From [Phialemoniopsis] sp. UDSM-2020 (taxonomy: Eukaryota; Ascomycota; Sordariomycetes; Thyridiales; Thyridiaceae): 64,000 nt of DNA. The stretch is taken from NCBI GenBank assembly GCA_018873225.1, contig JAEILZ010000005.1, forward strand, positions 1,550,001-1,614,000, read 5' to 3'. The position numbers were made by a program, and so were the translations under genes. The notes below the pieces were generated by a model. The model had not been told where the DNA came from. It worked only from the letters and a program-made list of their open reading frames with translations, and searched no databases. This document shows, one piece after another, positions 1 through 9,787 of this stretch. The stretch's first letter is position 1; each line of letters starts with the position of its first letter.

Positions 1-2
1 CT

Positions 3-548
3 CGCGAAGAATACCTCTACGTCTACAGTGTGTACGTCCTGGAAGCCTCGACTAGTAACCGCCTCACGCACTTCTACCCGCCCTTCAACCTTCTGGCTCT
101 GGTCATCTTCCGACCCCTGCGCATCTTTCTCCCTTCTGACGACAAGTTCCGCGCCGCGCGTATCGTGCTGCTCAAAGCAACACACTTGCCCATCGTCGGT
201 GTCATAATGCTGTACGAGCTTGTGCGGGGCAAGCTGAAGACGGCTGATGAGTTTGCCGGATTCTTCAAGGGACCTCGCCAGGAGACCACGACTCTAGGAA
301 CCCCGGTCCGGCCTTCGATCAAGACCCAGGTGAAGCGCAGTTCATACAACTCGTATCGCACACCGCGGTTTTCAAGTGTCTCGGACTTCTCGCCAAGATT
401 TGTGCGGCCGGGGAGATCCGGCAATGTCGATGAGGATACAGGAGACGCCCCGACTGATGTCGAGGTGCGCATCGCAGAGCTGTCGTCTAAGATTGATAAG
501 TTGACCGACTTGGTGGTCCGGCTTCAGGCCTCAAACGACACCAAGTGA
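3..548 (+). CDS. YVC1-like vacuolar TRP-type cation channel, C-terminal end (partial)
   Basis: The frame is open from the window edge (codon start at base 3) to a TGA at 546-548, so only the last 181 residues are present. They start with REEYLYVYSVYVLEASTSNR and go on through a hydrophobic stretch (FNLLALVIFRPLRIFLP), a basic RAARIVLLKATHLP segment and a Ser/Arg-rich tail. A short heptad-like coiled coil, VEVRIAELSSKIDKLTDLVV, lies just before the end. This order matches, from memory of the family, the cytosolic C-terminus of fungal YVC1-type TRP channels, which release calcium from the vacuole. The pore and transmembrane core lie upstream of the window. No intron is needed here. The family call rests on remembered similarity. 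Confidence 0.75.
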   Translation, partial: REEYLYVYSVYVLEASTSNRLTHFYPPFNLLALVIFRPLRIFLPSDDKFRAARIVLLKATHLPIVGVIMLYELVRGKLKTADEFAGFFKGPRQETTTLGTPVRPSIKTQVKRSSYNSYRTPRFSSVSDFSPRFVRPGRSGNVDEDTGDAPTDVEVRIAELSSKIDKLTDLVVRLQASNDTK

Positions 549-1240
549 GAACTTCTGCCCCATTCCCTGCCTGCGGGAACCTGTACGATCAAGTGGTCCT
601 GCATGCCCCGTGGCTGTCCATTTGGGGCTGGACATTCCTGGCTAATCATCGTGTTAGCGGTCAAATAACTCTCACTTAGATGGACATGACCTGTTCATGC
701 GTCTATGATTACATAAAACACTTGGCTACGCCATACACTGAATGTGCACACTGTTGGTCATAGCGGTGGCTGATTTACTCAATGTTTAGACGAAACACTC
801 TGTCCTCGATTTCTGCATTTGTACCTGTTTGCTTGTGAGGCGTGACAGTTAGGATCTTTGCATATGCAGGTACTTGATTTGAATCCAAGCAGTTCAAAAT
901 ACATTACTTGATGTTATTACGCTCCCTAGCTGTTAGTATGATCCTGCCACGGCTTGTGACAGTGGGGACCCGGAGTTCTCTCGTAGGCGGAAATGCCGAG
1001 ACTCATTCATCCGGGACCGCGGAGCAAGGGCGTCCGACAGAGCGGCGGCCCGCTCCTAGAATTGCAACTTCAGTGCCGAAGGGTACTTGTGACAATCGGC
1101 CATTTCTTTACATGTTCAAGGTTAAAACCGGAGGGCATCACTGTGTGAGATCCTTGGTAGTCCATATGTAGGACATTCGGTATCTCAAACTGCCAAATTC
1201 TTTTTTTTTCTTGGCGAGCCTGACAACAATCATCATCGAG
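549..1240. other. Intergenic region, channel gene 3' end to CE3 esterase start
   Basis: This holds the 3' flank of the channel gene and the promoter of the esterase. Short open frames here have no protein-like content. A run of T lies at 1199-1209, about 30 bases before the esterase ATG. I see no RNA gene or repeat. Confidence 0.6.
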
Positions 1241-2141
1241 ATGCTTTCATCAATCAGGACTAAGCTTCTCTGCCTCTCAGCCCTGTGGCTCGCGGCGGGC
1301 GTGTCGGCCCAGGCCCCTGCCACCGTGAAGGTCATGCCACTGGGCGACTCCATCACTGGCAGCCCTGTAAGTTCCCTGACTCCAGAATACACTCATGAAA
1401 TGGACAAAGGAGTTGACATATATGCACAGGGCTGTTGGCGGGCGCTTTTATGGAAGAAGCTCCAGGATGCCGGTGTCAAGAACATCGACTTTGTCGGCAC
1501 TTTGCCTCCTCAGGGTTGCGGCTTCACCTACGATGGCGAGAACGAGGGCCATGGCGGGTTCCTAGCCACCGGCATCGTGTCGAACAAGCAGCTCCCCGGC
1601 TGGCTGTCTCAGACGCACCCGGACGTCGTCATGATGCATCTCGGCACCAACGATGTTTGGAACAACATGAGCCCAGAGACGATCACGGGGGCGTTCAGCA
1701 CGCTTGTGGATCAGATGCGGGCTAGCAAGAAGACCATGAAGATATTGGTGAGTATCATGCATCATCTTCGAATTACCTGAGTAGTGCACTCTGTTCTTCT
1801 TCTTCCCATAAAGGGATATCTTCCCATGACGGGAGAGAATCAAAGCGAAGCTTTGGCTGACACAGCCGCATCACCGTCTGGATATCTAGGTGGCACAGAT
1901 CATCCCCATGAATCCACCCAACTGCGCCCAGTGCGCGCAGCGTGTCGTAGACCTGAACAAGGCCATCGTCACTTGGGCGGCAACGAAGAACTCCACCGAG
2001 AGTCCCGTCACAGTGGTGGATTGCTGGACCGGATTCGACGATGCGAAGGATACGGGGGATGGTGTCCATCCCAATAACTCCGGAAACCAAAAGATGGCAG
2101 AATGCTGGTATAAACCATTAGTGGCGGCAGTCAGTGGCTAA
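1241..2141 (+). CDS. Secreted SGNH/GDSL esterase, CE3 acetylxylan esterase type
   Basis: Three exons: 1241-1366, 1430-1747 and 1890-2141 (introns GTAAGT..CAG and GTGAGT..TAG, both phase 0) give 231 residues. The protein opens with a signal peptide (LLCLSALWLAAGVSA, cleavage likely before QAPAT). SGNH block I is MPLGDSITGSPGCWRALLW with the catalytic Ser. Block III is HLGTNDVWNN. Block V is DGVHPN with the Asp/His pair near the C-terminus. The GDSITGSPGCWR context is typical of carbohydrate esterase family 3, which removes acetyl groups from xylan, so a secreted plant cell wall enzyme is likely. The first intron is 63 bases and stays open in frame, so an unspliced reading would add a spurious insert. 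I chose ATG 1241 because it sits directly before the signal peptide. Confidence 0.9.
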
Positions 2142-2511
2142 TTGAAGTCCCTGAGTCTCATTTCCACAGCTGAACAGGTCCTTGAAGAATAAGGAAATAT
2201 CAACTGGAATTCATCGCAGTATCTAATGTAGCATGTGAAGAGCTTGCAAGAGCAGATAGCTCTGAGCTCAAGAGTAGGTAGCTATTATACAGTTCATGAA
2301 GGTGTAACGTGACCGATCCCCGATAGTCATGCTCGGTCGGGCTGATATCGTTTTCTCGAAAGTTTAGAGAACGAAACCTCCTAACACCCGAAGAAACGAG
2401 CCTCCATGTCGAATCGAATAAATAGTGAAATCAACGCCAGTCTCATGAATCGACCAAAGGCAGACTTTGCTTTCAGTCGCGGCTGTCGTGAGCCTCATCC
2501 TCGTCCTCCTT
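2142..2511. other. Intergenic region between convergent genes
   Basis: This is the 3' flank shared by the CE3 esterase (+) and the SNF2/RING gene (-). No gene or repeat is visible. Confidence 0.6.
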
Positions 2512-5500
2512 TCAATCTCCCTCTTCGCCGTCATCCTCAGGTTGCTCGTCGTCCTCGCTCTCTGAGTCGCTGCTCGAGTCATCCGTGTCATCAAGCACGA
2601 TCACCTCGGGCACTTTCCCTTGTACTGTCGAGACCTCTTCCTGCTTGATATGCGGCTCTTTGGGCTCCGAGATCAAGCGCAGGTTGTCGAAAGTCATGTC
2701 CTCGGCAGAATTAGCCGCAGAATAGTTGATGGCAAACCGGTCCTCCCCGTCCTCGTCCTGCCAGCTGTCATCGAGCACCCTTGTGATCAGTTCTAGGCTT
2801 TGCAGGATGTCTTTCTTGCCTTGGAGCAAGGTTTGAGCAATGGTGTCCTTGCTCTTATGCAGCCGTTCAATGCCCTCGTCGATAGTGCCCTTGATCATCA
2901 GGCGGACAAAGTGACAAACTTTGTCTTGTCCGAGGCGGTAAACCCTGCCGAAGGCCTGGTTCTCCATGGCCCGGTTCCACCAGGGGTCCAGCATGATGAC
3001 CCTATTTGTGCAAGTTATGTTCAGTGCCTGTCCGCCTGAATGTAGACTGACAATCTAATTATACTTGTTAGTGACTCCAAAGTAAACCTTGCGCAATAAT
3101 TTCCGACTTACAAGCACTTTGCAACTCGACTGTTTATGAAACTTCTTCAGTGCTGCATCTTTCTGGAACGAATTTATGCTGCCGTTGAAATAGAGGAAGC
3201 CTAGGCCCTTGTTCAAGAGTGCCTGACCAAGGATTGCCATTGTGGCCTTCCACTGCGTGAAGACTACAAATACGTTAGTATGAAGCCCCTCAGTTCTATC
3301 TAGCTCGAAACGTACTGATGATCTTGTTGTCGGGTGCCTCTTGCTGCTAGCGTCGAACTATCTCTAGTGCAGCAGTGACCTTTGCACTGAGTTTGACAGG
3401 CCGGTAGGGGTTGTTATTATCGTCATTAAGAAGCTTCAACGAAGTGTGCGGTTGTATAGTGTAGCCGTTGGTGTCCAGCCCCTTTTTCTCCGGCTTTTTG
3501 CCTTTCTTGTTCTTTCTCCCTTTCTAAGTCCTTAAGTTGGCGGATTGTTTGGAAATAGCGTTGAAGTCACGGATGGAACTCTCGCTTATCGTCTATGAGG
3601 AAGTCTGACGGCAGATCGGGTACTGCAGCTGGTCATTCTCACCTCCAACCTGGGATCTCTATTTGTCCTCGAAGCATTCGTTGCAAAGGGAATGGGTGCA
3701 CTTTGATATTAGTACCTTTCAACAATCATATACGGTTTAGAGCAACTCTCACCTTGGCAACGCGGAGCTGAGGTGAAGGGAGAATGCATCGCGAATAAAA
3801 ACCCCGTTGTGCCTCATCTCGCAGGAGCTGACCGAATCGCTCCTGTTGCTCAGCGGACTGCTCGGCTGAAATGGTAGATTTTCTAGCCTTCCGGGGTAGA
3901 TGCTCCTGGAACATGAGATAATATATCCTCTCCAGCAGACGTAACGGGCAGTTGTGCTCTTGCGGTCCAGATGCAAGTGATGTAATGTAATCCTTGTCGT
4001 ATAGCTCCATGAAGAAAGCCTCGGGGACATAGGGATGTGCCGTTATCTGGCAGAGTCGACGGAAAGCAACCAGCAGTTGAGTGATGAGTTTGACGATCTC
4101 GTCTCTGATTCTCTCCTTCTCATCTTCGTCGAATACTTCTGCCATTTCCTTTTTCAATTTTGTCTTTTTGCGGCATATCTGGTCCATGTGTTTTTTGATG
4201 TCCCTAAACATGTCAGTAAGTATCAATAGAGTAAAGTCAAGAGCGTGTACTTGTATAGGATCTGCTCATCGACCGGCTGCTTAAGCCACTATGTCTGCGG
4301 GGGGTGAGGCTTGGGGATGTCCAAGATAGGTCTCCCCAGAAAAGTATCGGTTCTATAGCTTTGACTTAATTTAGCTTCTAAGCCTGGCCATTTTATAGAT
4401 CTAGAAAGCTTACCGCTTGAGCAGAATATCATTTAAGATGCGGTCTGTCTCCTCTAGTGCTTGGTACTGCTCCATAGGTCAGTTGATTTGGGTGTCGAAA
4501 GATTCGAAAACGGTTTGTATTAAGACGTACTTTTCCGGGGAAGCGCTCCTTGTGCTCCTTGTGATTCCGGGGCTAGCCCACGCCAATGAAGTTGAAGTAT
4601 GGATACAGATCTGCCTAACGTCAGGAGAGGTAATTAACTAAGCATTCAGATCTTATACCATCAACGATGTTCTGGATTGGCGTTCCCGTTAGAGCCTAGT
4701 GATACTTCGATCGCAATACGCGGCAGGCACGAGAAGCTACAGATGATAGTCAGTAATGGCTTTATGGCTTGATAGAAGAGAGGTCCTGACTGACTCTTTG
4801 TAGCCTTGTTCTTGATTTTGTGTGCTTCGTTGAGAATAACGCGTTGGAATTTGACCTTCAATAAAAGTATGCATTCCTTTCTATACTCTTTGAACCATAT
4901 CTGTCGATCATAATCAGGATGGTCAATATGGCGACCGGCATCCTCGCTTTTCGGAAACTGTCGCATGAGTTCTTTATATGTTGTGATGCTGGATCATACA
5001 ATTCAGTTAGAGAATGCCCAGCAATTAGAGATGCAAACTCATATAATGTTGGCTTTCTTGAGTATGTTTTTGTTGACCCCTAGTTGACTATCCTTGCTGT
5101 GGATGTGAATGATATATAACTCACGGTAGTGTCGATCGATCTCAGCCCTCTACTGCTTAAGTGCAGATGTAGGTACCACAAGTAAGGTGCCCATCAGGGC
5201 ATTGGCGCCCCTCTTTTCTGCTTTCTTTCGAGGATTGTTCATAATGCAGGTAAGGGTCTGCAATGTCTTGCCCAAGCCAGGGTCGTCGGCCAGAATACCC
5301 CCTCTTGCCTGCATGCGTTGCTTTGCCTCTGGTTTCTTCTCCTCTTCATCGGAATCCTCATCGGAATCTTCTGTAGGTTTCTTCGCCGAATGATCAGCCA
5401 GCTCTCGGCACAGCATCCATGCCGCGCCTACGACTTGGTGCGGATGAAGGCTGCTCTTCATGCCAGGGACATTGAAGGGGTTGCCTTTGTCTTTGTCCTC

Positions 5501-6466
5501 GGATATGGTGCATTTGTTCCGACCAAAGCTTGGAGCAGCCTGTCTCAGAGTGTCCGCGTCGTAGAGAACCTGCTCCAGGTTCTCGAGGTCTCCATTGCGT
5601 TCTTTGATTTCCTTGCGGATCCTACTCTTGACCATGGTATCCAGCGACCCGAGAAGCGGCACATCCGGCATCGCCGCTCTTGACGCAGCTATGCTTGTGC
5701 CTTGAAGAAGCTGGTCCAAGTTGGCAGTGGGTTGGGCCCGTTTTACAGTCGATGCTGTGCCGTCTTTGTTCTCGACTTTTTTCGGCCGATTGAAACCCTT
5801 GCATCGAGTGATGAACTTCCCTGCATAACCTGGCTTCTTGGACGTCCAGTAGTCCTGTGCATTGGCAACCTTCCGTGTCGAGGATTTGCCCTTGGCTCTC
5901 TTCTTCGAGTTACCGTAGTCAGAATCATCGCCGTTCCCCTGACCCTGTCGTGGACGCTTGCGACATTTGGCTTCTGGTGATCGGTTCTTGGCACCGGGCT
6001 GAACGGCCGGCTGCTGTTCCTGGCGCCGGGGGACATCCTTGGAAGCAGACGGTGGGTCTGGTGCAGACGAGGCAGGCTTTCCTGCCTGACCTGGATACGG
6101 CTGAACTGCTCCTAGCCGCACAGGTGAGGAGGCTCTCGGCTCCGGTTTGACCTTGCTTGTGTCTTCGCGGCTGTCTCCCACAGTATGAGGAACCTTAGGC
6201 TGCATTGTGGTGCTGCGATCGGCTGGAGGACTTCGATCTTCAAAAGCGGAGCAGGCTTTCTCAGGTTCTACCGACGGAGTGTCCTGAGTATTCTGAACAT
6301 TGTTGGTGTTACCACCATCAGGGATCGTGTCCATAGCTCGATGGGGCTCCTCGGGCTGCTCCGTCTTGACTTTGACCTGGGGTCGACGTTCCATCACCTT
6401 TTTATCACGCTTTATGATCTTGATCCGCGGTATTCTGGGTTTTGTCTTACCCTCAGCACCGTCCAT
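2512..6466 (-). pseudogene. SNF2-family helicase with RING insert, interrupted by eight in-frame TAG codons (decayed or RNA-edited)
   Basis: Ten exons on the minus strand: 6466-5043, 4988-4795, 4736-4659, 4610-4531, 4469-4414, 4352-4251, 4203-3753, 3700-3316, 3263-3112, 3054-2512. They join without frameshift into 1155 codons including the final TGA. The N-terminal third is a charged, disordered NLS-rich tail. The helicase follows: motif I GGILADDPGLGKT, motif II ILNEAHKIKN (DEAH expected), motif III ALTGTPIQN, a RING (SRC..CTHSLCNEC..PIC) between the lobes, motif IV KIIIFTQWK, motif V SLHSGGQALNIT and motif VI AFGRVYRLGQ. The tail is acidic. This order fits the Rad5/Rad16-type group of chromatin or repair ATPases. 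In-frame TAGs lie at 5150, 4696, 4573, 4289, 3659, 3593, 3524 and 3347 (lowest base). Intron 1 (4989-5042) starts AT rather than GT. Read literally, translation stops after 438 residues. The gene structure is well supported; whether it is functional is unknown. Confidence 0.8.
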
Positions 6467-7745
6467 GCTTAGGGATGCAGTGAGGTAAGTGATAGTGATC
6501 AAGACATGAAAGAATTAGAAGCCAAAGAGTAGTGGTCGTGCGAAGAAAAGGGGAAAGCCTCACTCAAGGTCTGGTCAATAGAAATGTGAGACCGATTTGT
6601 GAGGGCAAATATGAGGGGTTTGATCAGTTCACAAGGGAATAAGCCCGAACCCGGGCTGCCAGTATCTGACCAGAAAGAGATCAGATATCCCGATGCTTGC
6701 AAGTGAAAAGGCAAAAGAAGCTCATTCGAAGGGCAGAAACGGGAATATCAAAAGGAGATCCTAGGTTGGTAGGAAAGTAAGGTGCGATCTTGTTTGCTGA
6801 ACGAGTTCAGATGTGAGAAAATTGAAGAATTTAGGACGTAAATAATATGTGAATGCGTCCACACGAAAAGATCGGGAGAAGTAGGAGTGGAATCAGGCCG
6901 GGGTGTGAAGATTGGACTCAAGACAACCGCCTGATGAGATGATGTACTGCAAAATCTATGCAGGCTGAAGTCCTGCTAGAAGTAAGCCGAGAAATGGCTT
7001 TAGCTTCTGAGTTTGTGACGAGGAAAGGCTGGAACGTGATCCTTAAAGTGCACAAAATTCGTCTCTAGACAGGGATTTTGATCGCCCAGCAAGTGAGTGG
7101 GATGGAGAACGGGAAGAAGAGAAGGAAGAATGTCGAGATACTCAATTTTGATAAAAGCAAGTAGTAGGTAGTGGGACGACCTCTTCTGTTCGGACGAAAC
7201 ACAGATATTTCACCCTGTTCTCGATTTTGTCTCAACTGCGCCTCACCTTTCACTGAAAAATTGCGAAGTGGGAACTGATGGACCTTTCTTGATGATATCT
7301 ATAAAATATGTCCTCACATCGCTCTACATCCTTTGAAACTTACACTATGAATATTACCCTGCCATGTTAAGCAAGGTGATGAAAATTGAGACGAATATAA
7401 GAGTCAGGGTTGCATGGCCATCAAATCCAAGAAAGCATATAAAAAGAGAACCTGTTCAAATTCACTTTGTATGAGTATTTTTCAGTGGTTGTATGACATA
7501 CAAATCAAGTTCAAGCAATGTCCAGATATTTCCTAGGTTTTCTACATTCCCGTCTTCATCAGATAGTGAAACAATCGCGAGTGAACACAGTTTGCAAATC
7601 AGAGCTTGTCATTGCCGAGTCAAATATCGTTCATTCAAATTTACACTTGTGACCATATAAGCTTAGCCACGGTGTTATATATATAAGAGAATCGAAATAG
7701 CCTTCCTCCCCCAAAATTGAAGCCCTTTTCACGTCCTAGCTACTT
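6467..7745. other. AT-rich intergenic region
   Basis: This is the 5' flank of the SNF2/RING gene and the 3' flank of the small secreted repeat protein. The only open frames are short and low in protein-like content. A TA-rich run lies near 7671-7686. I see no RNA gene or element. Confidence 0.6.
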
Positions 7746-8156
7746 TCACTCCTCAGTCTCAGTGGGTGCGGGCGGGAGAGCGACGGAGCGAGTGTGACTC
7801 GGCCAGTTGGTGGGGATGGGCACCGAGATGTGAGTCCAGGTCGGCAGGCCGGTGGGCCGAGTGTGGTGGCCGGTACCAGCAGGTCCAGAGGGGGTAGGCC
7901 TGGTGTGGTGGCCAGTGCCCGCGGGAGCAGAACCGGTCGGGCGGGTGTGGTGGCTCAGGGTGGGGAGCGGGACGGAGACGGTGGGCCAGGTGTGGTGGCC
8001 GGGTCCCTCAGGGGCCGTGTGAGAAGGACGAGGAGGCAGACCGGCAGGGCTCGTGGGCAGAGTGGGTGGGATCGGGAGCTCCGTGGTGGACACCGGGGCA
8101 GCTGCGGCTTGCTGCACGGCAACGGCCGCGATGAGGGCAAGGAGGAGACGAGCCAT
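7746..8156 (-). CDS. Small secreted His/Pro/Thr-rich repeat protein
   Basis: A single exon encodes 136 residues. The first 20 or so (MARLLLALIAAVAVQQAAAA) form a clear signal peptide. The mature part is almost all Pro, Thr, His, Gly and Ser. It carries a tandem repeat with core HHTRPT: HHTWPT, HHTRPT, HHTRPT, HHTRPT, the middle units spaced by GPAGTG-like linkers. There is no cysteine, transmembrane segment or known domain. I chose ATG 8156 because it starts the signal peptide; the frame is open further upstream but without a better start. Repeated His pairs could bind metal, and the Thr/Pro content suggests O-glycosylation at the cell wall, but both are inference. The coding part is much more GC-rich than the flanks. 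Confidence 0.7.
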   Translation of the reverse strand: MARLLLALIAAVAVQQAAAAPVSTTELPIPPTLPTSPAGLPPRPSHTAPEGPGHHTWPTVSVPLPTLSHHTRPTGSAPAGTGHHTRPTPSGPAGTGHHTRPTGLPTWTHISVPIPTNWPSHTRSVALPPAPTETEE

Positions 8157-9469
8157 TATGACAAGATACTGGTTTTGCCGAAGTTTGAGCTGTGATAGCG
8201 AAATAGAGACTTTCTGAAGTGCTTGTCGATGTTGATAGTGACGCCCAGAGAGCTTCACAGAAATCGACGAGCAGGCGACTGCAGCCTCTTTTATATCATT
8301 TGGATGGCGCGATACAGCCAAGTGATACGAAGACGTCTTGTGCCATTCTACCTCGACATGATTTCACCGCCGGACCTACAAGCCCCGTTCATGAGCAGAT
8401 CTCTTGGATTGAAGTTGTCGCCATTTCAAGGGATAGACGACGTAACGTCGGCCTTGCTACAGGTAGTCTTCGATGATCCATCTGGGTCTGCAACGTGACG
8501 TTTAATTTTCCAACGAATTCGTCAATATCATGATCAAAGGTAGAATCCTAAGCGAGGCATTTGGTGTCGCCGTCCGTGATCACGACAGTCCGGCCTGGAA
8601 CAATCTCCTTTTGCCGGCATTAATTACCACCACCCAATTCCCGGTTAGGCCACACATTGCATCGTGGGCAAGCAGACCCTTCCTGGTTTGGGCCAATTTA
8701 TCAGCCCCTGTTTGTTATTTATCTCGCACCGATACAAATTAGCTTCGACGCATCCATCTTCCCCCAACCCAGGGCAGCATTCCTAGTCCGGCCGTGTTTG
8801 AGCCGATGCCCTCCATTGGACTAACGATCCGTCTGGATTTTCCAATGCACGAATCAGGACGTCTTGATAGTTTCATGGTGACCAGCGCTGCACACAGAAG
8901 CTTTCATAGAATGCTTGGGTCATTTTAAGTGAGGAGGAGATCCTCATCTGCGGAACCGAGAACCGGGGGCTTGCCACCATATAGATCTGCGATCGCCAGA
9001 ATCTCCGCGAATAGGATATAGTTACGCGTCCGTTCCTGGGATATATGAGCCGTTTGAGGCTGATATTGCTTGGCAAATCATGATAACGCGCTTATGCGGG
9101 TCGACTGGCAGTTGATGAAGCCCCCGTCCGTGCATGGTTCCATGGTTCATCTCGACAGGGGTACCGGTATTCGTCCTACCCCAGTATCCTGATCAAGCTT
9201 TTCATGCAGGAGGTCTAGATTCGTCACGGACGGACTCGCATTCGACCCCGCACGTCATAAAGAGGAGGGTTGAGGAAATGAAGACCGACCTCTCCGCGAT
9301 GCCCAAGCAAGCGTTCTTCTGGCGGCCCAGGGGTATGCTCTGCGCGTCTCGGTGGCATGGCCAATTTTCCGCCGGCCCTATGCCATATTGTGGCAATGAC
9401 TGATGGCAGGTTGCTGCGAGACGGAGATGATGCGATAAGCGGAAAGATTGTCGACTTCGGTTACACCTC
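8157..9469. other. Intergenic region upstream of the secreted repeat protein
   Basis: About 1.3 kb with no convincing gene on either strand. Open frames near 8223-8498 and 8530-8742 lack start context, splice logic or recognisable motifs. It is probably promoter and spacer. Confidence 0.55.
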
Positions 9470-9632
9470 CAATGGGTGACAGATTCGTTGACGCTTTGCC
9501 TTCTCGAGGCACCTCAATTCTTAACTGATCACCCTGAATTATCCCACTGCCTAAGAACGTATGAATCATTCACTTTGTTAGTGTTCTGGGTAGAGATTGA
9601 TCCAAAACCGTCACACTTCTGACACCCACTTG
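9470..9632 (+). mobile_element. MITE-like element, copy 1
   Basis: This segment of about 163 bases is similar over its whole length and in the same orientation to 54155-54322; by eye roughly three quarters of bases agree. The ends are inverted: the left end begins aatgggtgacagatt and the right end closes with tgacacccacttg, whose reverse complement is caagtgggtgtca. It has no coding capacity. Size, terminal inverted repeats and dispersed copies fit a non-autonomous DNA transposon. The copies are too diverged for recent movement. I see no clear target-site duplication here. Confidence 0.65.
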
Positions 9633-9787
9633 CACCTGCACCATCCCGGCCAGATGGCAGCGAATGCTGCCATGAACTTTCTCTGAAACAGGCTGATCAA
9701 TCTCTGGTGCTTTGAGTGGAAGTTAAGACGAAGCTACAATGTTGATTCGCTACTTATTGATTACACTGAACGGACGAGGTTCCCTTT

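Noticed and set aside
3320..3600. A second frame in SNF2 exon 8 reads as a charged coiled coil (RQLKDLEREKEQERQKAGEK).
   Set aside because: It contains a TGA and ends in a stop before motif IV, and it cannot be joined to the RING or to KIIIFTQWK. The frame with TAGs keeps both ends in phase.
4470..4530. Reading through SNF2 intron 4 gives VFESFDTQIN, a stop, then PMEQYQALEE, which looks protein-like.
   Set aside because: It needs a one-base deletion and adds a TGA. Splicing GTACGT..GGAG with a CTGAC branch keeps phase and the spacing expected for the family.
2512..6466. UAG used as a Trp codon genome-wide.
   Set aside because: All other genes in the window use TGG for Trp, and several end in TAG (for example FAS1 and the DUF3176 gene), so the code is standard.
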